A stretch of 42,942 nucleotides of DNA from NCBI GenBank assembly GCA_017466685.1, contig JAFTTS010000061.1:1-42942 (forward strand). Direction: 5' to 3'. Position numbers and translations under genes: made by a program. Origin of the DNA: Clostridia bacterium. GTDB taxonomy: Bacteria > Bacillota > Clostridia > Oscillospirales > CAG-272. This document shows, piece by piece, positions 35,501 to 42,075 of the stretch; the stretch's first letter is position 1, and each line of letters begins with the position of its first letter. Under the pieces are notes generated by a model. The model did not search any database and was not told the origin of the DNA. It saw only the letters and a program-made list of their open reading frames with translations.

Positions 35501-35854
35501 CAGATGCGCAGGAGTCTGTGTCTGCGTCTGTACCTGAATGCCCTTGCTCTCGGCATTTGCATTAAAACGAGCAAGTCGCTCCTGCTGTGCCTGTGTTGAC
35601 GCCTGCGATTGCGTCGGTGTCTGCGATTGCTCCGGTGTCTGCGATTGTACCTGCTCATCCTGCACCTGCGACGACTGCGTTTGTCCGAGTATCTCTTTCG
35701 TGGTAATTCCACCGACTCTCGCCTGAAAACGTCCGAGACGAACCTTAGCTTCATCACTCATGTTTTTTGTTTTAAAAGAGGTCTGAACGCCCTTGCTCTC
35801 GGCGTTTGCCTTAAACCGGGCAAGTCGCTCCTGCTGTACCGTGTTCTGTCCCAT
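26522..35854 (-). CDS. giant phage polyvalent protein (3,110 residues) with nuclease-like and peptidase-like domains
   Basis: A single open frame of 9.3 kb. The N-terminus has repeated QQERLARFKANAESKG blocks and a Gln/Ser/Thr-rich linker. A helical region with Gly/Ala-rich, membrane-active-looking segments (about 435-660) precedes a PBECR-type nuclease-like domain (about 700-800; HVLRDNDIRHIINSHGEK, YYVEAVTT). Next comes an HExxH metallopeptidase-like motif (VIAHELTHAVEG, about 1,120), an LPD3-like domain (about 1,430-1,520; ENAQPIEAHTDKYIGTKRE, QVYVLMSAFRDG), long coiled coils (about 1,650-2,200), an LPD38-like region (about 2,500-2,700; VASNAIVGNIGSALTNF) and C-terminal tandem repeats (AIAFCEFVSTSEKW, ATAFCEFVETGETW). 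Family names are assigned from memory of motifs. Such proteins are thought to be packed in the virion and ejected with the DNA. AGGAGGAG precedes the ATG. Confidence 0.85.
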   Translation of the reverse strand: MGQNTVQQERLARFKANAESKGVQTSFKTKNMSDEAKVRLGRFQARVGGITTKEILGQTQSSQVQDEQVQSQTPEQSQTPTQSQASTQAQQERLARFNANAESKGIQVQTQTQTPAHLIYRPHDNINPLKTYNPSLSQARTLITPEHSYADRIEIEKAVEDYNEDHNHWAGMVNEAVMEVMEDSDATAQDYGARKLAEQTEWGRRLFMLPSVIETPYEMAQNGAEWRRQKQREEYEYYKGRLEAFKKDLEVQRDELSYFGEVFDLVFQGENLYSFSNSGHWITGNSRYDAIRYLEGKVKDYQEKVDNLRYIEAYDMMDEARADPEFEKYAEIGSKAENPRLEEKRYTTVNNTGYFFDPETGEFPDQHLWNHLTDEEKKVHDYFLGKYATEGEPAKALKTVNAFLDAMEPTVIARMDGAETDFVTNIANKAPATASIISIATSLGSAGEYVADLPDYFRSGRMDTNEVAQLRNTIRGTVSQKAHWEIAGWDAGAFLYNAAMSGADSLTASLVPGGSVILGLSAAAQGTNDALARGMSDDKAFWNGIVSGTLEGVFESVSIGNLKTLKTVDAKTVKDVSKNIAKSMLVNASEETCTEIANIVYDTLVNGEFAEYTLEELKNLDSDAWVGVITRIASAAGSGALMGFGFSGGSAIINAGTSRSPSTKPKYDFGVTQNDIDSYVAKSATKENTEDHKKYAYVSDRLVTDVGGEIDINGYVHVLRDNDIRHIINSHGEKTNEKYPVTLQDIAQIPNIIENYDKVYTKTNANGKPGIVYVKVGADDVVYYVEAVTTEYHGEKMLVNKQMIKTGIDTIPNLHGLEAAINKKESSSQYLADLQEIRKAYVQDVKENHSDNSIPQNGGAVNIQKDGGHYAGAYASSSDTNSGTSETSPASSSSGTAVTPQNGETVNDVKSDNDYLLDELPIPEGYDDVQSFDNAMPYSDLDGSLLNDGSYDSPYSSFDGESFFDDGMNSGSSLSDAEYEAQWDDIMAEFDKQLSDPKAVKRAQKAAAKADQAAAKANKGDAETTQPKVRAKTIFERKGMLPTAAEQSAQTKAEAAKNETARTGYLAGATKEQIYIAEQLSKYTSKEIIFVSDNYVANGEFDGKNTILVNPKRGNVVSQVIAHELTHAVEGTKEYAQLVDGIKGFLETYSAKGVIADWDTFRDEVYAEYEHKYKELTGEDFDDAKADREVVARVMETLFGEGDTMTERQIDLVEFVKHNRNAFTRMWYRLSQMAKRMREDIADFLKRGVFKDRYDATYREHQLMLREIERIRDRFGRALVQAKGKDGTGERAMMFADEGSGRAKTSIVPNMDESKRAEIIRKTKLDVVSFTDESAELSRDEVLKLKNTYKSEAGKVLRTLGEKFGIFDVDYTNENIELEFGFDYSKRSLAESVHKQNERANRYKNEGKSVNFYDFAKMMYVFRDVVENAQPIEAHTDKYIGTKRESQDLKQVYVLMSAFRDGTQIIPVEFSIKEFNKGKNKLYVSVTLKKIEADLMEIISDPNNPTNISKSTSTYSLSQIIENVNPLDEDLLRYIPDELLSSEQLAGKRNSQLRDNERLADMRYEKAAESDYDRAIEMLREKRMSTGYSGKDKVDDITYDDDGTLIPLSKRYDKSKSDPRFSFGNADTVARNEAEARNREEALSMYRRMRDEQRRQEPNALTAEDIYNQTGWYYDEFGNFVVDHDAPVYAKDMTDNEKARSYVEYAHKYADFAEAESAQVRSENIALREDVAKWQARAEAAEKAARIIERDAAARIASDRQLSPDYMPSKKQVKGIITELGDMLGGGFSAKQINDFTTRLLDIYDSIGMNVRDASELTKYSKEISDLISDMQDVRLENTDNAYIAERLRTELKTPLYLSQKARGDISGGYGSTARKYRGKVNLTTKEKGTPVDVRYMELSTLYPDWFSPEIVNESEQLARILEVSDQVNNKDFTSRERYADVGADADAIRTSDFGKAMLRILDGYNEVESVPRTLADGLMRQIEFQSREHQRELARTTEEVREKLEAEQKQREEALMREAEEAYLQELRAKAQRKHDRGGDIKDAAIKAARDDGSFTAKMTEVYERFSSLEDEIARIEAECKRHERVDTEILRDKSEKQYIKDLRERRDALIEKKSNLEAYINKVNARVKDIRFKAMCDMIAKDRYFADWKNKAAPLLYSIETMRRNVQAIAPKNRDSALAKYIIEELLDPITSATYMTTVVRNEVRDRVKALGLSRKVKKGDFLSESQFVQAYGEAVDNIKALESGEGSFIYNKRGEPMREGMTAQEWRGYLNRIVAENPGITKDKVRFEHMKEAVKVFKEIYDELFTVVNAARVRNGYAPVPYHRGYFPHYNNDTKQDGVFSLMLQGFGFRQQEISEMLPTSINGMTATFRPGIRYMSNANQRSMAGLAGERQVTGAVEGLDRYIEVATDVAFQTDNIQNLRALANAIRYTTTSDETKARIEKIRNDDSLTTEQKQEDINNLFASKTDKTKYALNNFVVDLEEYTNLLAGKQSSKDRGFERTFGRSFYTMMRRLTGRVASNAIVGNIGSALTNFIPLMDGGAVMHYHMLGAMWDMFKGHISDDGFISTSQFLTNRRGSQRLVRSGMDVASDVGSSAMNFVDNFTSELLMRARVRQNMSKHRGGMSYNAAMKEADTFIAGMMGDRSKGAMPTIFGAMNPLVKSFTMYQVEVKNQFGFMFRDMRLDSGAGKWLVKLMAMAILHRLFNDLYEKLVGRRPALDPLEMLNDLGGDLTGYKLASIDDILAGDLFEETEKKNPVGAGFDLITNIGKETPFIGGIMFDGGRIPTASMLPDMSALRKAFEGMVEGDDKREIAENLYKGISPVIYYGGVPIAGGQLKKGVEGANAFIKGGSYTYDKEGNRQLQYPIFTDEGANTVGEAVRTLVFGKSSTETGHEWVENGFGYLSVDQTAAYEEMVKAGEGQRESWELVQELRATNPETDKSLARLDVLMQSDVIDEAKAIAFCEFVSTSEKWPAKVEQLMKAGVGFDEFLEMYRLDLTLTGDEKDDKAMTAIENMDISDEAKATAFCEFVETGETWHGKVDTLIAAGVDFDAFLTIHRIHSTTSGYDKKPAVVAAIDKLEMTGAQKDAIYLCYYKESTLDDTPWYVGD

Positions 35855-35869
35855 GTTCTCCTCCTGTTA

Positions 35870-37192
35870 TCAGCCGTTGAAAAGTGCCACGTATTCTTCG
35901 TATGTGTTGCATCCTGCGATAACCGCACTCGGGTTGCCTACAGCTTTTGCACGCTCCCATTCGTCTCTCGATAACAGTCGCTCCGTTCCGATCACATCAT
36001 AATCGAGTGCCGCAATTTCGGTATCGTATTGGAGAGCTGCTATCTGTGCATTGGTGTAATTGATATCAGCATTTGCCTGCATCTGTGCGAGTAACACCTC
36101 CTGCTCCTCTCGTTGCTTCTGCGTTTCAACCTGCTCCAAGTACCACGCCGGATTAATACCCTCAGCTTCAAGCAGACTCGTATCACCGACCGTATTGAAC
36201 GCATTAATAGCTTTGTCAAGCCTTGCCGCATCTTCCTGTTGCTTGTAACCGATCGTGTCAAGTAACTGGTCATACATAAACTGCTGCTTTGCGTTGTGCT
36301 GATCCACCGTATCACGATACCTGTCATAATCGGTCTGTTCCATCGCCATACCGTAACCGAGCGCATTGACGAGCTTGTCATACTGATCGTTGTGCTGCTG
36401 TGCGGCAAAATCACGGTCGCTCTCCCACTGCGCAACATCGGAAAGATACTTGTCCCTCTCATTGGCTCTCTCACCCTGCACCGCTGCTAACTTATTCTGC
36501 TTGAGCGTGAACTCATCAAGCCAACGGTTGTACGCCGCATCATAAAGCTGTGGGAGCTTATCCGCTAACTGTGCACCATAATAGTTGCCTGCCTGCTGTG
36601 CCGCCGTAACCGCCGCGGTGGAAGCGATACCGCCCGTGTTTGCCGCTGCCTTGGCAAGCGTGTCCGCAGTCGCTCTCTCACCCTCTCTGCGGTACTGCTT
36701 TGCATATGCCTTATAATTGGGATCCGTGTTGTGATCGTAAGAGAAATCACCGTGATTTACAATAGTATCAAGAAGCTCGTCGGCGGTACCTGCATAGGAA
36801 TCGGTATACACCGGCTTTTCGACGTCATACTCAAACGGAGCGTAATCCTTTATCTGTTCATACGTCTGCTTGTTGGTATCAGCCCACTGACTGTTGTATG
36901 TCGGAGCTTCATCATACGAAAACGAATCGGGAGTTTGTAAAAACGGTAAATACTGGCTTCCGTCAGAGCCGCCAACATAACTTCCGGCTGAACTGCGGTA
37001 ACTTTCAGCCTGCGCATTGTATTTTGCTCTCTCCGTATCGGTCTTTGCCGAAAGATAACCGAGCTTCGAGCTGACAATTCCCATACCAACACTCGGATTC
37101 TGCTGTGCCAGCTTCATATCGGCATCGGACATATATAGATTGTTATCCTCAACCGCCTTTTTCACATCATCAAACGTATACTGTATCGACAT
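35870..37192 (-). CDS. phage coiled-coil internal protein (probable ejected virion component)
   Basis: This 440-residue protein is rich in Ala, Gln, Tyr and Asp, mostly helical, with long coiled-coil stretches (LKQNKLAAVQGERANERDKY; LEQVETQKQREEQEVLLAQM) and a small Gly/Ala-rich patch (ANTGGIASTAAVTAAQQAGN, about residues 185-205). It ends with NTYEEYVALFNG. I do not recognise a named family. Its place just upstream of the giant gene (15 bp) and its composition are like internal core proteins of podovirus-type phages. AAAGGAAA precedes the ATG. Confidence 0.65.
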   Translation of the reverse strand: MSIQYTFDDVKKAVEDNNLYMSDADMKLAQQNPSVGMGIVSSKLGYLSAKTDTERAKYNAQAESYRSSAGSYVGGSDGSQYLPFLQTPDSFSYDEAPTYNSQWADTNKQTYEQIKDYAPFEYDVEKPVYTDSYAGTADELLDTIVNHGDFSYDHNTDPNYKAYAKQYRREGERATADTLAKAAANTGGIASTAAVTAAQQAGNYYGAQLADKLPQLYDAAYNRWLDEFTLKQNKLAAVQGERANERDKYLSDVAQWESDRDFAAQQHNDQYDKLVNALGYGMAMEQTDYDRYRDTVDQHNAKQQFMYDQLLDTIGYKQQEDAARLDKAINAFNTVGDTSLLEAEGINPAWYLEQVETQKQREEQEVLLAQMQANADINYTNAQIAALQYDTEIAALDYDVIGTERLLSRDEWERAKAVGNPSAVIAGCNTYEEYVALFNG

Positions 37193-37214
37193 TTCTTTTC
37201 ATTTCCTTTCTTTT

Positions 37215-38789
37215 TTAAAGTTCGCTTCCGGGTGAAAACTCTCTTGCGAGTGAACATAACTTCCAGTCACCGAAGCCCTCGAGCTTTATGCGGCAGTGAT
37301 CATATCTGTGAAGCGACAGCGGCAAATAGTAACTGTTCTTTCTGTCAGAGCGTATTTCCTTAACAAGCGAATACCTTCCGCCGTTAAAGCTCATGTAAAC
37401 CAAAACTTTAGCACCAACATCAAGATCAAGACGCAACTGTATCTTGCATAAGTGCTTGCGATCCATAGTCCCGTCGGTAATATCACCAAACTCGATCACT
37501 GACTTGAACACATCCTCGCTCACCTGTCCATCCTCATGGTCACGCCACGCACCGATGCGGTACATCACGCCATCCGAGCCGAGAAGGCGAAGTCCGTCAT
37601 AGTAACAGAACCCGACCGCCCTTGTGTCGTCCTCACGGTACCAACGCCTGATACGTGTATCATAACAGAATAAACTGTATTCACCGCTCACCGAATCACG
37701 CATCGATATGTAATATTTAAGCCCGTCCGAGCCGCCGACAGCATCACAGTAAGAAACGTCACCAAACACCGAGGATATAGCCACCGGAATACCACCCGTG
37801 TACGCCATAACACCACAGCGTGAGAGATAGTATAACGTCTCACCGGCAATGGCAAGCGAATCTGCCGAACCACGCATAACACCGAGCGAAGCGGAAGCCA
37901 TAGCCTTGAAGTTCGTCGGCTTGTCACCGTAAACCTTGTATACCTGATCTTCCTTAAAGAAAATCGCATAACCGCCATACGCAATACATCCCGTAAAATC
38001 ACCTGCCGAACCAACGTCAAGCGCATACGAATCCGTCGCAAGACCGTCAAACACATTCCAGTTGAAAGCGTCACCAAGCTTCGAAGCGTATATCGTGTCG
38101 CCCTTACATCCCCATAAACGGTTCTCATTCTGGCAGATAAAATCCATGTCGGGAACTGTGCGCGAAATCGTAAGCGTTTGGGAATTTGCCACAGTGAACG
38201 AATGCTCATAAAAACCGAGCGACTTCTTGTCATCCGATATCTCACGAATGATAATCGTCTTGTTGTTGTCGGCAACCGTTGCACCCTCAATCGTCACAGC
38301 ATCGCCAACCTTGAACGGGAACACCGTGCCGCTTGTAACGATACGACATCCTTCTGCATCCTCTCCCATGTATGTACCGTCCGAAAACGATGCTGTACCG
38401 CTCCAGGATGCCTCAAGAGAACCGAACTCACCCGTCTCGGTGTTGTAATAACACTTGTCGGGCAGAATAACAAGATACCGTCCAAGAAAAACAAATCGCT
38501 TAAAACTGTCCGAAACCGTCCCCTTGAACTCACCCTTGTCGTAAAACCCGGTACCATCCACCCAGTAAAGACCGTCATACCCGGCAATACCGTTCGGCTT
38601 TGTAAGCGTTCGGGATATAACACGGGGAACACGAGGAGCGGCAAGCGGATAACAGTCACCGCTCATGTTCTCCATGTGCCATATCGAACCGTCCTCTGTA
38701 CCCTCTCGGTGATCGTAACCTCCGAAGCTGTCAATCGTCCGCTTCCTGTACCCGTCCGAATATTTCGGAAGATCATATCTCACACTCAT
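37215..38789 (-). CDS. phage structural protein of unknown family, probably beta-rich
   Basis: This 524-residue protein is full of short strands with regularly placed aromatic residues (GYDGLYWVDGTGFYDKGEFK, FLGRYLVILPDKCYYN, LWGCKGDTIYASKLGDAFNW, YYLSRCGVMAYTGG, YSLFCYDTRIRRWYREDD), a pattern that suggests a beta-propeller. Phage tail-tip or head-tail stabilising proteins of podovirus-like phages often look like this; the exact role is not determined. Its ATG overlaps the stop of the upstream gene by one base (TGATG), so translation is coupled. Confidence 0.65.
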   Translation of the reverse strand: MSVRYDLPKYSDGYRKRTIDSFGGYDHREGTEDGSIWHMENMSGDCYPLAAPRVPRVISRTLTKPNGIAGYDGLYWVDGTGFYDKGEFKGTVSDSFKRFVFLGRYLVILPDKCYYNTETGEFGSLEASWSGTASFSDGTYMGEDAEGCRIVTSGTVFPFKVGDAVTIEGATVADNNKTIIIREISDDKKSLGFYEHSFTVANSQTLTISRTVPDMDFICQNENRLWGCKGDTIYASKLGDAFNWNVFDGLATDSYALDVGSAGDFTGCIAYGGYAIFFKEDQVYKVYGDKPTNFKAMASASLGVMRGSADSLAIAGETLYYLSRCGVMAYTGGIPVAISSVFGDVSYCDAVGGSDGLKYYISMRDSVSGEYSLFCYDTRIRRWYREDDTRAVGFCYYDGLRLLGSDGVMYRIGAWRDHEDGQVSEDVFKSVIEFGDITDGTMDRKHLCKIQLRLDLDVGAKVLVYMSFNGGRYSLVKEIRSDRKNSYYLPLSLHRYDHCRIKLEGFGDWKLCSLAREFSPGSEL

Positions 38790-39190
38790 CAGGTCACCTC
38801 GAAATCAATAAACGCCTCAAGAGCTTCGATAACCTCGGGTGATACCATGATATCATCAGAGAGCGTCACCTTAACCCTCTCGATCTCCGCATCATCCACC
38901 ACCGAACCGAGCTCACGGCGAAGGCACTCAAATTCACGGGTGTTAACCGCAACCTCCTCGGGAGTATCACCCTTGCAGTCAAAGCGTGTACCGTTGATGA
39001 TAGGCTCACCACGCTCGTCACACTTCGCAAAACGCTTGACGAGAGCCGCTTCCTCTGCAGCGTAATATTCCACCTTTGGCGAGAGCCTGCGCTTTAACTT
39101 GACAAGCTCATACGCCTGGGTATACGGAAACTCCTTTTTCATAAGAATCATCAGCGACGTATAAGCCGCAACATACTGTAAAAGATTCAT
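38789..39190 (-). CDS. hypothetical phage protein
   Basis: This 133-residue protein begins MNLLQYVAAYTSLMILMKKE, has a basic helix (ELVKLKRRLSPKVEYYAAEE), and an acidic C-terminus (VTLSDDIMVSPEVIEALEAF). The start at 39190 is chosen for its AAAGGAG site; a longer frame to 39286 runs into the upstream gene and lacks a site. I recognise no family. It is coupled to the downstream structural gene by a 1-bp overlap, so it may be a structural partner or chaperone. Confidence 0.65.
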   Translation of the reverse strand: MNLLQYVAAYTSLMILMKKEFPYTQAYELVKLKRRLSPKVEYYAAEEAALVKRFAKCDERGEPIINGTRFDCKGDTPEEVAVNTREFECLRRELGSVVDDAEIERVKVTLSDDIMVSPEVIEALEAFIDFEVT

Positions 39191-39210
39191 TTTAATACTC
39201 CTTTCGTTCA

Positions 39211-40176
39211 TCAAACTGAAACAACTTTTGTACTGCCGTGATATATGCCGTCTGATCGAAACGTCCATGCGCCCGTTCCGTTCCATTCGGTTATTTGTAC
39301 ATTGTAGAGATAAACCGTGCCGTTCTCCGACTGAATTGACATATTACCGAAAGAATATAGCTTAAGCGCAGTGTCCGACTCGAGCGTTATTCCAACTGTC
39401 GATCCCTGTGTGCCTTCTGTATACATATTTAGCGAACCTATTTTTGTGGTTTTGTTGTAAAAATCAATTGAACTGCTACCATAATCTTCGCTGGCATGAT
39501 ACAGCGTAATATTCGAGCCATATATATCGCTACTGAGTATCTCACCGCCAACAATCGTACCGCCTACGATATCACACGCAGAAATACCGACCGCACTTAT
39601 CGTTCCTGTGGTGATATTTGCACCGTTGATCGTGGTTGTTCCATCACCGGCAAGATCAGAGAAAGTAACAACACCCAGCATCTCAATTGACAACGAACTC
39701 ACCACGGTCTTACCGGAGAGAAGCTGTATATACGATGGAGTATCTTCATCGTCAACGCTCAAACTTATGCTATAACCCGTCTGCTTTATTTCAGTTATCG
39801 CGCCTTCCGCATCTTCAATACGCGACGTAAGCGAAACACTTGTCTGCATAAGCGTCGATATGCTGCCCTCGGCACTTGCAATACGTGATATGAGCGAGGA
39901 ACCCGTCTGCGATATCTGGCTCATATCACCGTCCTCACCAACGAGCGCACGTCTGAACACCTGCAGCTCATCACTTAACGGTGCAGTAATAACCTCACCA
40001 ATCTCACCGAGATCAGACGTGTTAAAATTCTCGCTACCGAGATTCGAGAGCGTATACCGAAGCTGTTCAAGAAGCATATACAGATAGTTGTATACCTTGT
40101 CAAACTTCTCGTCACTGCCCTCTGTCTCGGTAAAACGCGGAAATTGCGTGTCCGCAAGCATGAGCATACTCGGCAT
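39211..40176 (-). CDS. phage tail or baseplate-type structural protein
   Basis: This 321-residue protein has a helical N-terminus (about 1-65), a Ser/Thr/Ile coiled-coil region with repeated ISQTGSSLISRIASAEGSIS-like units (about 95-150), and a beta-rich C-terminus with Gly-rich turns (TTINGANITTGTISAVGISA, GGTIVGGEILSSDIYGSN). This combination is usual in tail-tip and fibre-adaptor proteins of phages of Firmicutes. GGAGAG precedes the ATG. It lies between a small membrane protein gene and a hypothetical gene. Confidence 0.7.
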   Translation of the reverse strand: MPSMLMLADTQFPRFTETEGSDEKFDKVYNYLYMLLEQLRYTLSNLGSENFNTSDLGEIGEVITAPLSDELQVFRRALVGEDGDMSQISQTGSSLISRIASAEGSISTLMQTSVSLTSRIEDAEGAITEIKQTGYSISLSVDDEDTPSYIQLLSGKTVVSSLSIEMLGVVTFSDLAGDGTTTINGANITTGTISAVGISACDIVGGTIVGGEILSSDIYGSNITLYHASEDYGSSSIDFYNKTTKIGSLNMYTEGTQGSTVGITLESDTALKLYSFGNMSIQSENGTVYLYNVQITEWNGTGAWTFRSDGIYHGSTKVVSV

Positions 40177-40179
40177 GAT

Positions 40180-40455
40180 TCACTCTCCTCTCCCGTTCTC
40201 GGTGTTTTTCTGTTGCTCGCGTTTATATTTCAAGTTTTCTTCTTCCCTCGTTTCAAAGAACGATTTGCAAAGATATCCGAGTACCGTTGCAACAATAACT
40301 GTCGCTACCGTTTCAGATAAACTCTCCGCAATTTGTTCCTTGCCAAGAAAAGCAAGAACATACGAGAGAGATATCCATATACAGCTAAACCAAAGTAGTC
40401 GCGACACCCAAACATGGGTAAACGTCCTTTTGAGGGATTCGAGAATAATCTTCAT
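40180..40455 (-). CDS. small phage membrane protein
   Basis: This 91-residue protein has two hydrophobic segments (LLWFSCIWISLSYVLAFLG and ETVATVIVATVLGYLCKSFF), then a highly charged tail (ETREEENLKYKREQQKNTEN). It could be a second holin, an antiholin or a membrane factor for superinfection control; the sequence does not decide. The ATG at 40455 is preferred because GGTGG lies 6 bases upstream; an ATG two codons earlier would be too close to that site. Confidence 0.6.
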   Translation of the reverse strand: MKIILESLKRTFTHVWVSRLLWFSCIWISLSYVLAFLGKEQIAESLSETVATVIVATVLGYLCKSFFETREEENLKYKREQQKNTENGRGE

Positions 40456-40477
40456 ACACATCCACCGAGCTTACATA

Positions 40478-41332
40478 TTAACTCCGGCAATACTGCACCC
40501 GACCGGCATTTTTCTGCCAATATTCGGGCGTGTTTATGATACCACGCTTAACAAGCTTCGCAAGTGCCTCATCAAGTGTTGCACACGGAGCACCAACCTT
40601 CTTTATACAGTTAGCTGAACGAACAAGAAGCAGATCAAGATACTGCACATCAGTATAGTGCTTGTACCAATACTCAGGCGTATTGATTATACCAAGCGCG
40701 GCAAACTTCGCAATGGCACACAAAGCCTCATTGAAATATCCCTCATCAAGATCGCAGTCGCCCTTGATTCCTTCAACCTTACCGACACCGTACTGCCATA
40801 TCTCTGTGTTCGGCACCTGCATCGGCTTTTTTACGTCATAGTGTGCAAGCCATATCTCATCACGGTCAAACGCGCCTGCCGGGAACCTGTATGTAATGTA
40901 GTTCGGATTGGTGTAAAGCATAGGCTTGTAACCGTTCGCTTCAACCGTATCCATAAACTCACGAACAACCTTCGCAAGCTCATATCTGCCAAGCTTCGCA
41001 AGATACATGGAGCTTTCAACGTCAACCGCTGCCCACAGCGATATATACTCACGGTACGGCGTAATGATCGAGCAGAAGTATAAAGCTTCCTCACGTGCCT
41101 GCGCGACAGTCTGCGCTGTCATATAGTGATATACGCCGCAAGCTATTCCGGCATTGTGAGCACCGATAATGTTTTTCTTGAACTTTCCGTCCGTAAATCT
41201 CTTAAGATGACGTGTTGCAATACCCTCTCCACGTCCCTGTGTCGCTTTGATCATCGCGAATTTAACGCCCGATACCGCGACCTTTGCCCAGTCGATTGTC
41301 CCCTGCAGCGTTGATACATCTATTCCTTTCAT
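40478..41332 (-). CDS. GH25 lysozyme endolysin
   Basis: This 284-residue glycoside hydrolase family 25 muramidase cuts the glycan strand of the host wall at lysis. It starts MKGIDVSTLQGTIDWAKVA, with the catalytic Asp early, has AMIKATQGRG, YHYMTAQTVAQAREEALYF, the acidic pair in WAAVDVESS and EIWLAHYDVKKP, and ends with two copies of an INTPEYW wall-related repeat (INTPEYWYKHYTDVQY, INTPEYWQKNAGRVQY). The ATG at 41332 has GGAAGG upstream; a longer frame to 41428 runs through the previous gene and is rejected. It has no signal peptide, so it needs a holin. Confidence 0.93.
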   Translation of the reverse strand: MKGIDVSTLQGTIDWAKVAVSGVKFAMIKATQGRGEGIATRHLKRFTDGKFKKNIIGAHNAGIACGVYHYMTAQTVAQAREEALYFCSIITPYREYISLWAAVDVESSMYLAKLGRYELAKVVREFMDTVEANGYKPMLYTNPNYITYRFPAGAFDRDEIWLAHYDVKKPMQVPNTEIWQYGVGKVEGIKGDCDLDEGYFNEALCAIAKFAALGIINTPEYWYKHYTDVQYLDLLLVRSANCIKKVGAPCATLDEALAKLVKRGIINTPEYWQKNAGRVQYCRS

Positions 41333-41346
41333 ATTTGCCTTCCTTT

Positions 41347-41640
41347 CTATAACCCGAGCTTTGCAAGAATAAATCCGGCAATAGCCGCGACAAGCAGTGT
41401 GATAATCTGACTCACAAGACTCTCCCACCGTTTACCGGGCTTGCCCTTTATACTCTTGACGTCCCCCTTGATCTCCTCAACGTTGGTTTCGACGTTCTTC
41501 ATACGTTCTGCAAGTACCGCAACCGTGGCACTTTGCGATTCAAGCACGCCAACACGCCGTTCTATTTCGTCAAGGCGGTGTACATTCGATTTCGAACGTG
41601 CCTCGACTTCCGTGAGTCTGTGTTCAAATTCACGTTCCAT
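41347..41640 (-). CDS. XhlA-like phage membrane protein
   Basis: This 97-residue protein has a long coiled coil (EVEARSKSNVHRLDEIERRV, VLAERMKNVETNVEEIKGDV) and one C-terminal membrane segment (IITLLVAAIAGFILAKLGL). This matches the XhlA/hemolysin type found beside phage lysozymes of Bacillus PBSX-like phages, where it works with a holin. It ends in TAG. It lies just before the lysozyme gene (14 bp). Confidence 0.82.
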   Translation of the reverse strand: MEREFEHRLTEVEARSKSNVHRLDEIERRVGVLESQSATVAVLAERMKNVETNVEEIKGDVKSIKGKPGKRWESLVSQIITLLVAAIAGFILAKLGL

Positions 41641-41644
41641 TCAT

Positions 41645-41824
41645 TTACTCCTCCTCATACTCGACACCGAAACGATCAAATATAGCCTTAACCCTCTCAT
41701 TTTTGACAAGCTTCTTTTTCTGACCGTGGTTGTGCTCATCGTAAACCGCCTGCAATGCCTCACGAGCTTCGCCTTTTGCGGTATCCACCGCTAATGTGAG
41801 CTGTTCTTTTTTTATTCTTCTCAT
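41645..41824 (-). CDS. small phage protein, 59 residues
   Basis: This is a short gene starting with an ATG that overlaps the stop of the previous gene (ATGA). The product begins [20 protein letters not shown], continues through [20 protein letters not shown] and ends [10 protein letters not shown]. It is highly charged and helical, with no membrane segment. Small proteins of this look are common just upstream of the lysis genes of clostridial prophages; their function is unknown. The next gene begins 4 bp after its stop. Confidence 0.75.
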   Translation of the reverse strand: MRRIKKEQLTLAVDTAKGEAREALQAVYDEHNHGQKKKLVKNERVKAIFDRFGVEYEEE

Positions 41825-42066
41825 AGCTTCACTCCCATTTCGCCGAGAGCCACAATAAAGTCATCAGTGGTCGCCTCATCCTCGGCAACATCTTCATACG
41901 GTGGAAGCTCGTCAAAGGAACTCTCCGCCACAATAGCGTCATATTCCTCACGTGTGATCTCATGAAACGCGGACTCATCCATACCGTCAGCAAGATGAAT
42001 CGTCACACCGTACACTGTACCGTCAGTCAAAACGTGACCTTCGGATGCCGTAATTGTTCTTCTCAT
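41821..42066 (-). CDS. small acidic phage protein, 81 residues
   Basis: The protein opens [20 protein letters not shown] and continues with a strand-rich ITREEYDAI module and an acidic C-terminus ([15 protein letters not shown]). Similar small proteins often sit between tail-protein and lysis genes in phages of Firmicutes; function unknown. The Shine-Dalgarno TAGGAGGT contains the TAG stop of the upstream tail gene, and the two genes are in the same frame (the gap is three codons). Confidence 0.75.
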   Translation of the reverse strand: MRRTITASEGHVLTDGTVYGVTIHLADGMDESAFHEITREEYDAIVAESSFDELPPYEDVAEDEATTDDFIVALGEMGVKL

Positions 42067-42075
42067 ACGTACCTC

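Noticed and set aside
41333..41428. Longer N-terminus of the lysozyme
   Set aside because: These codons overlap the XhlA-like gene; the GH25 fold begins at MKGIDVS, which has a ribosome site.
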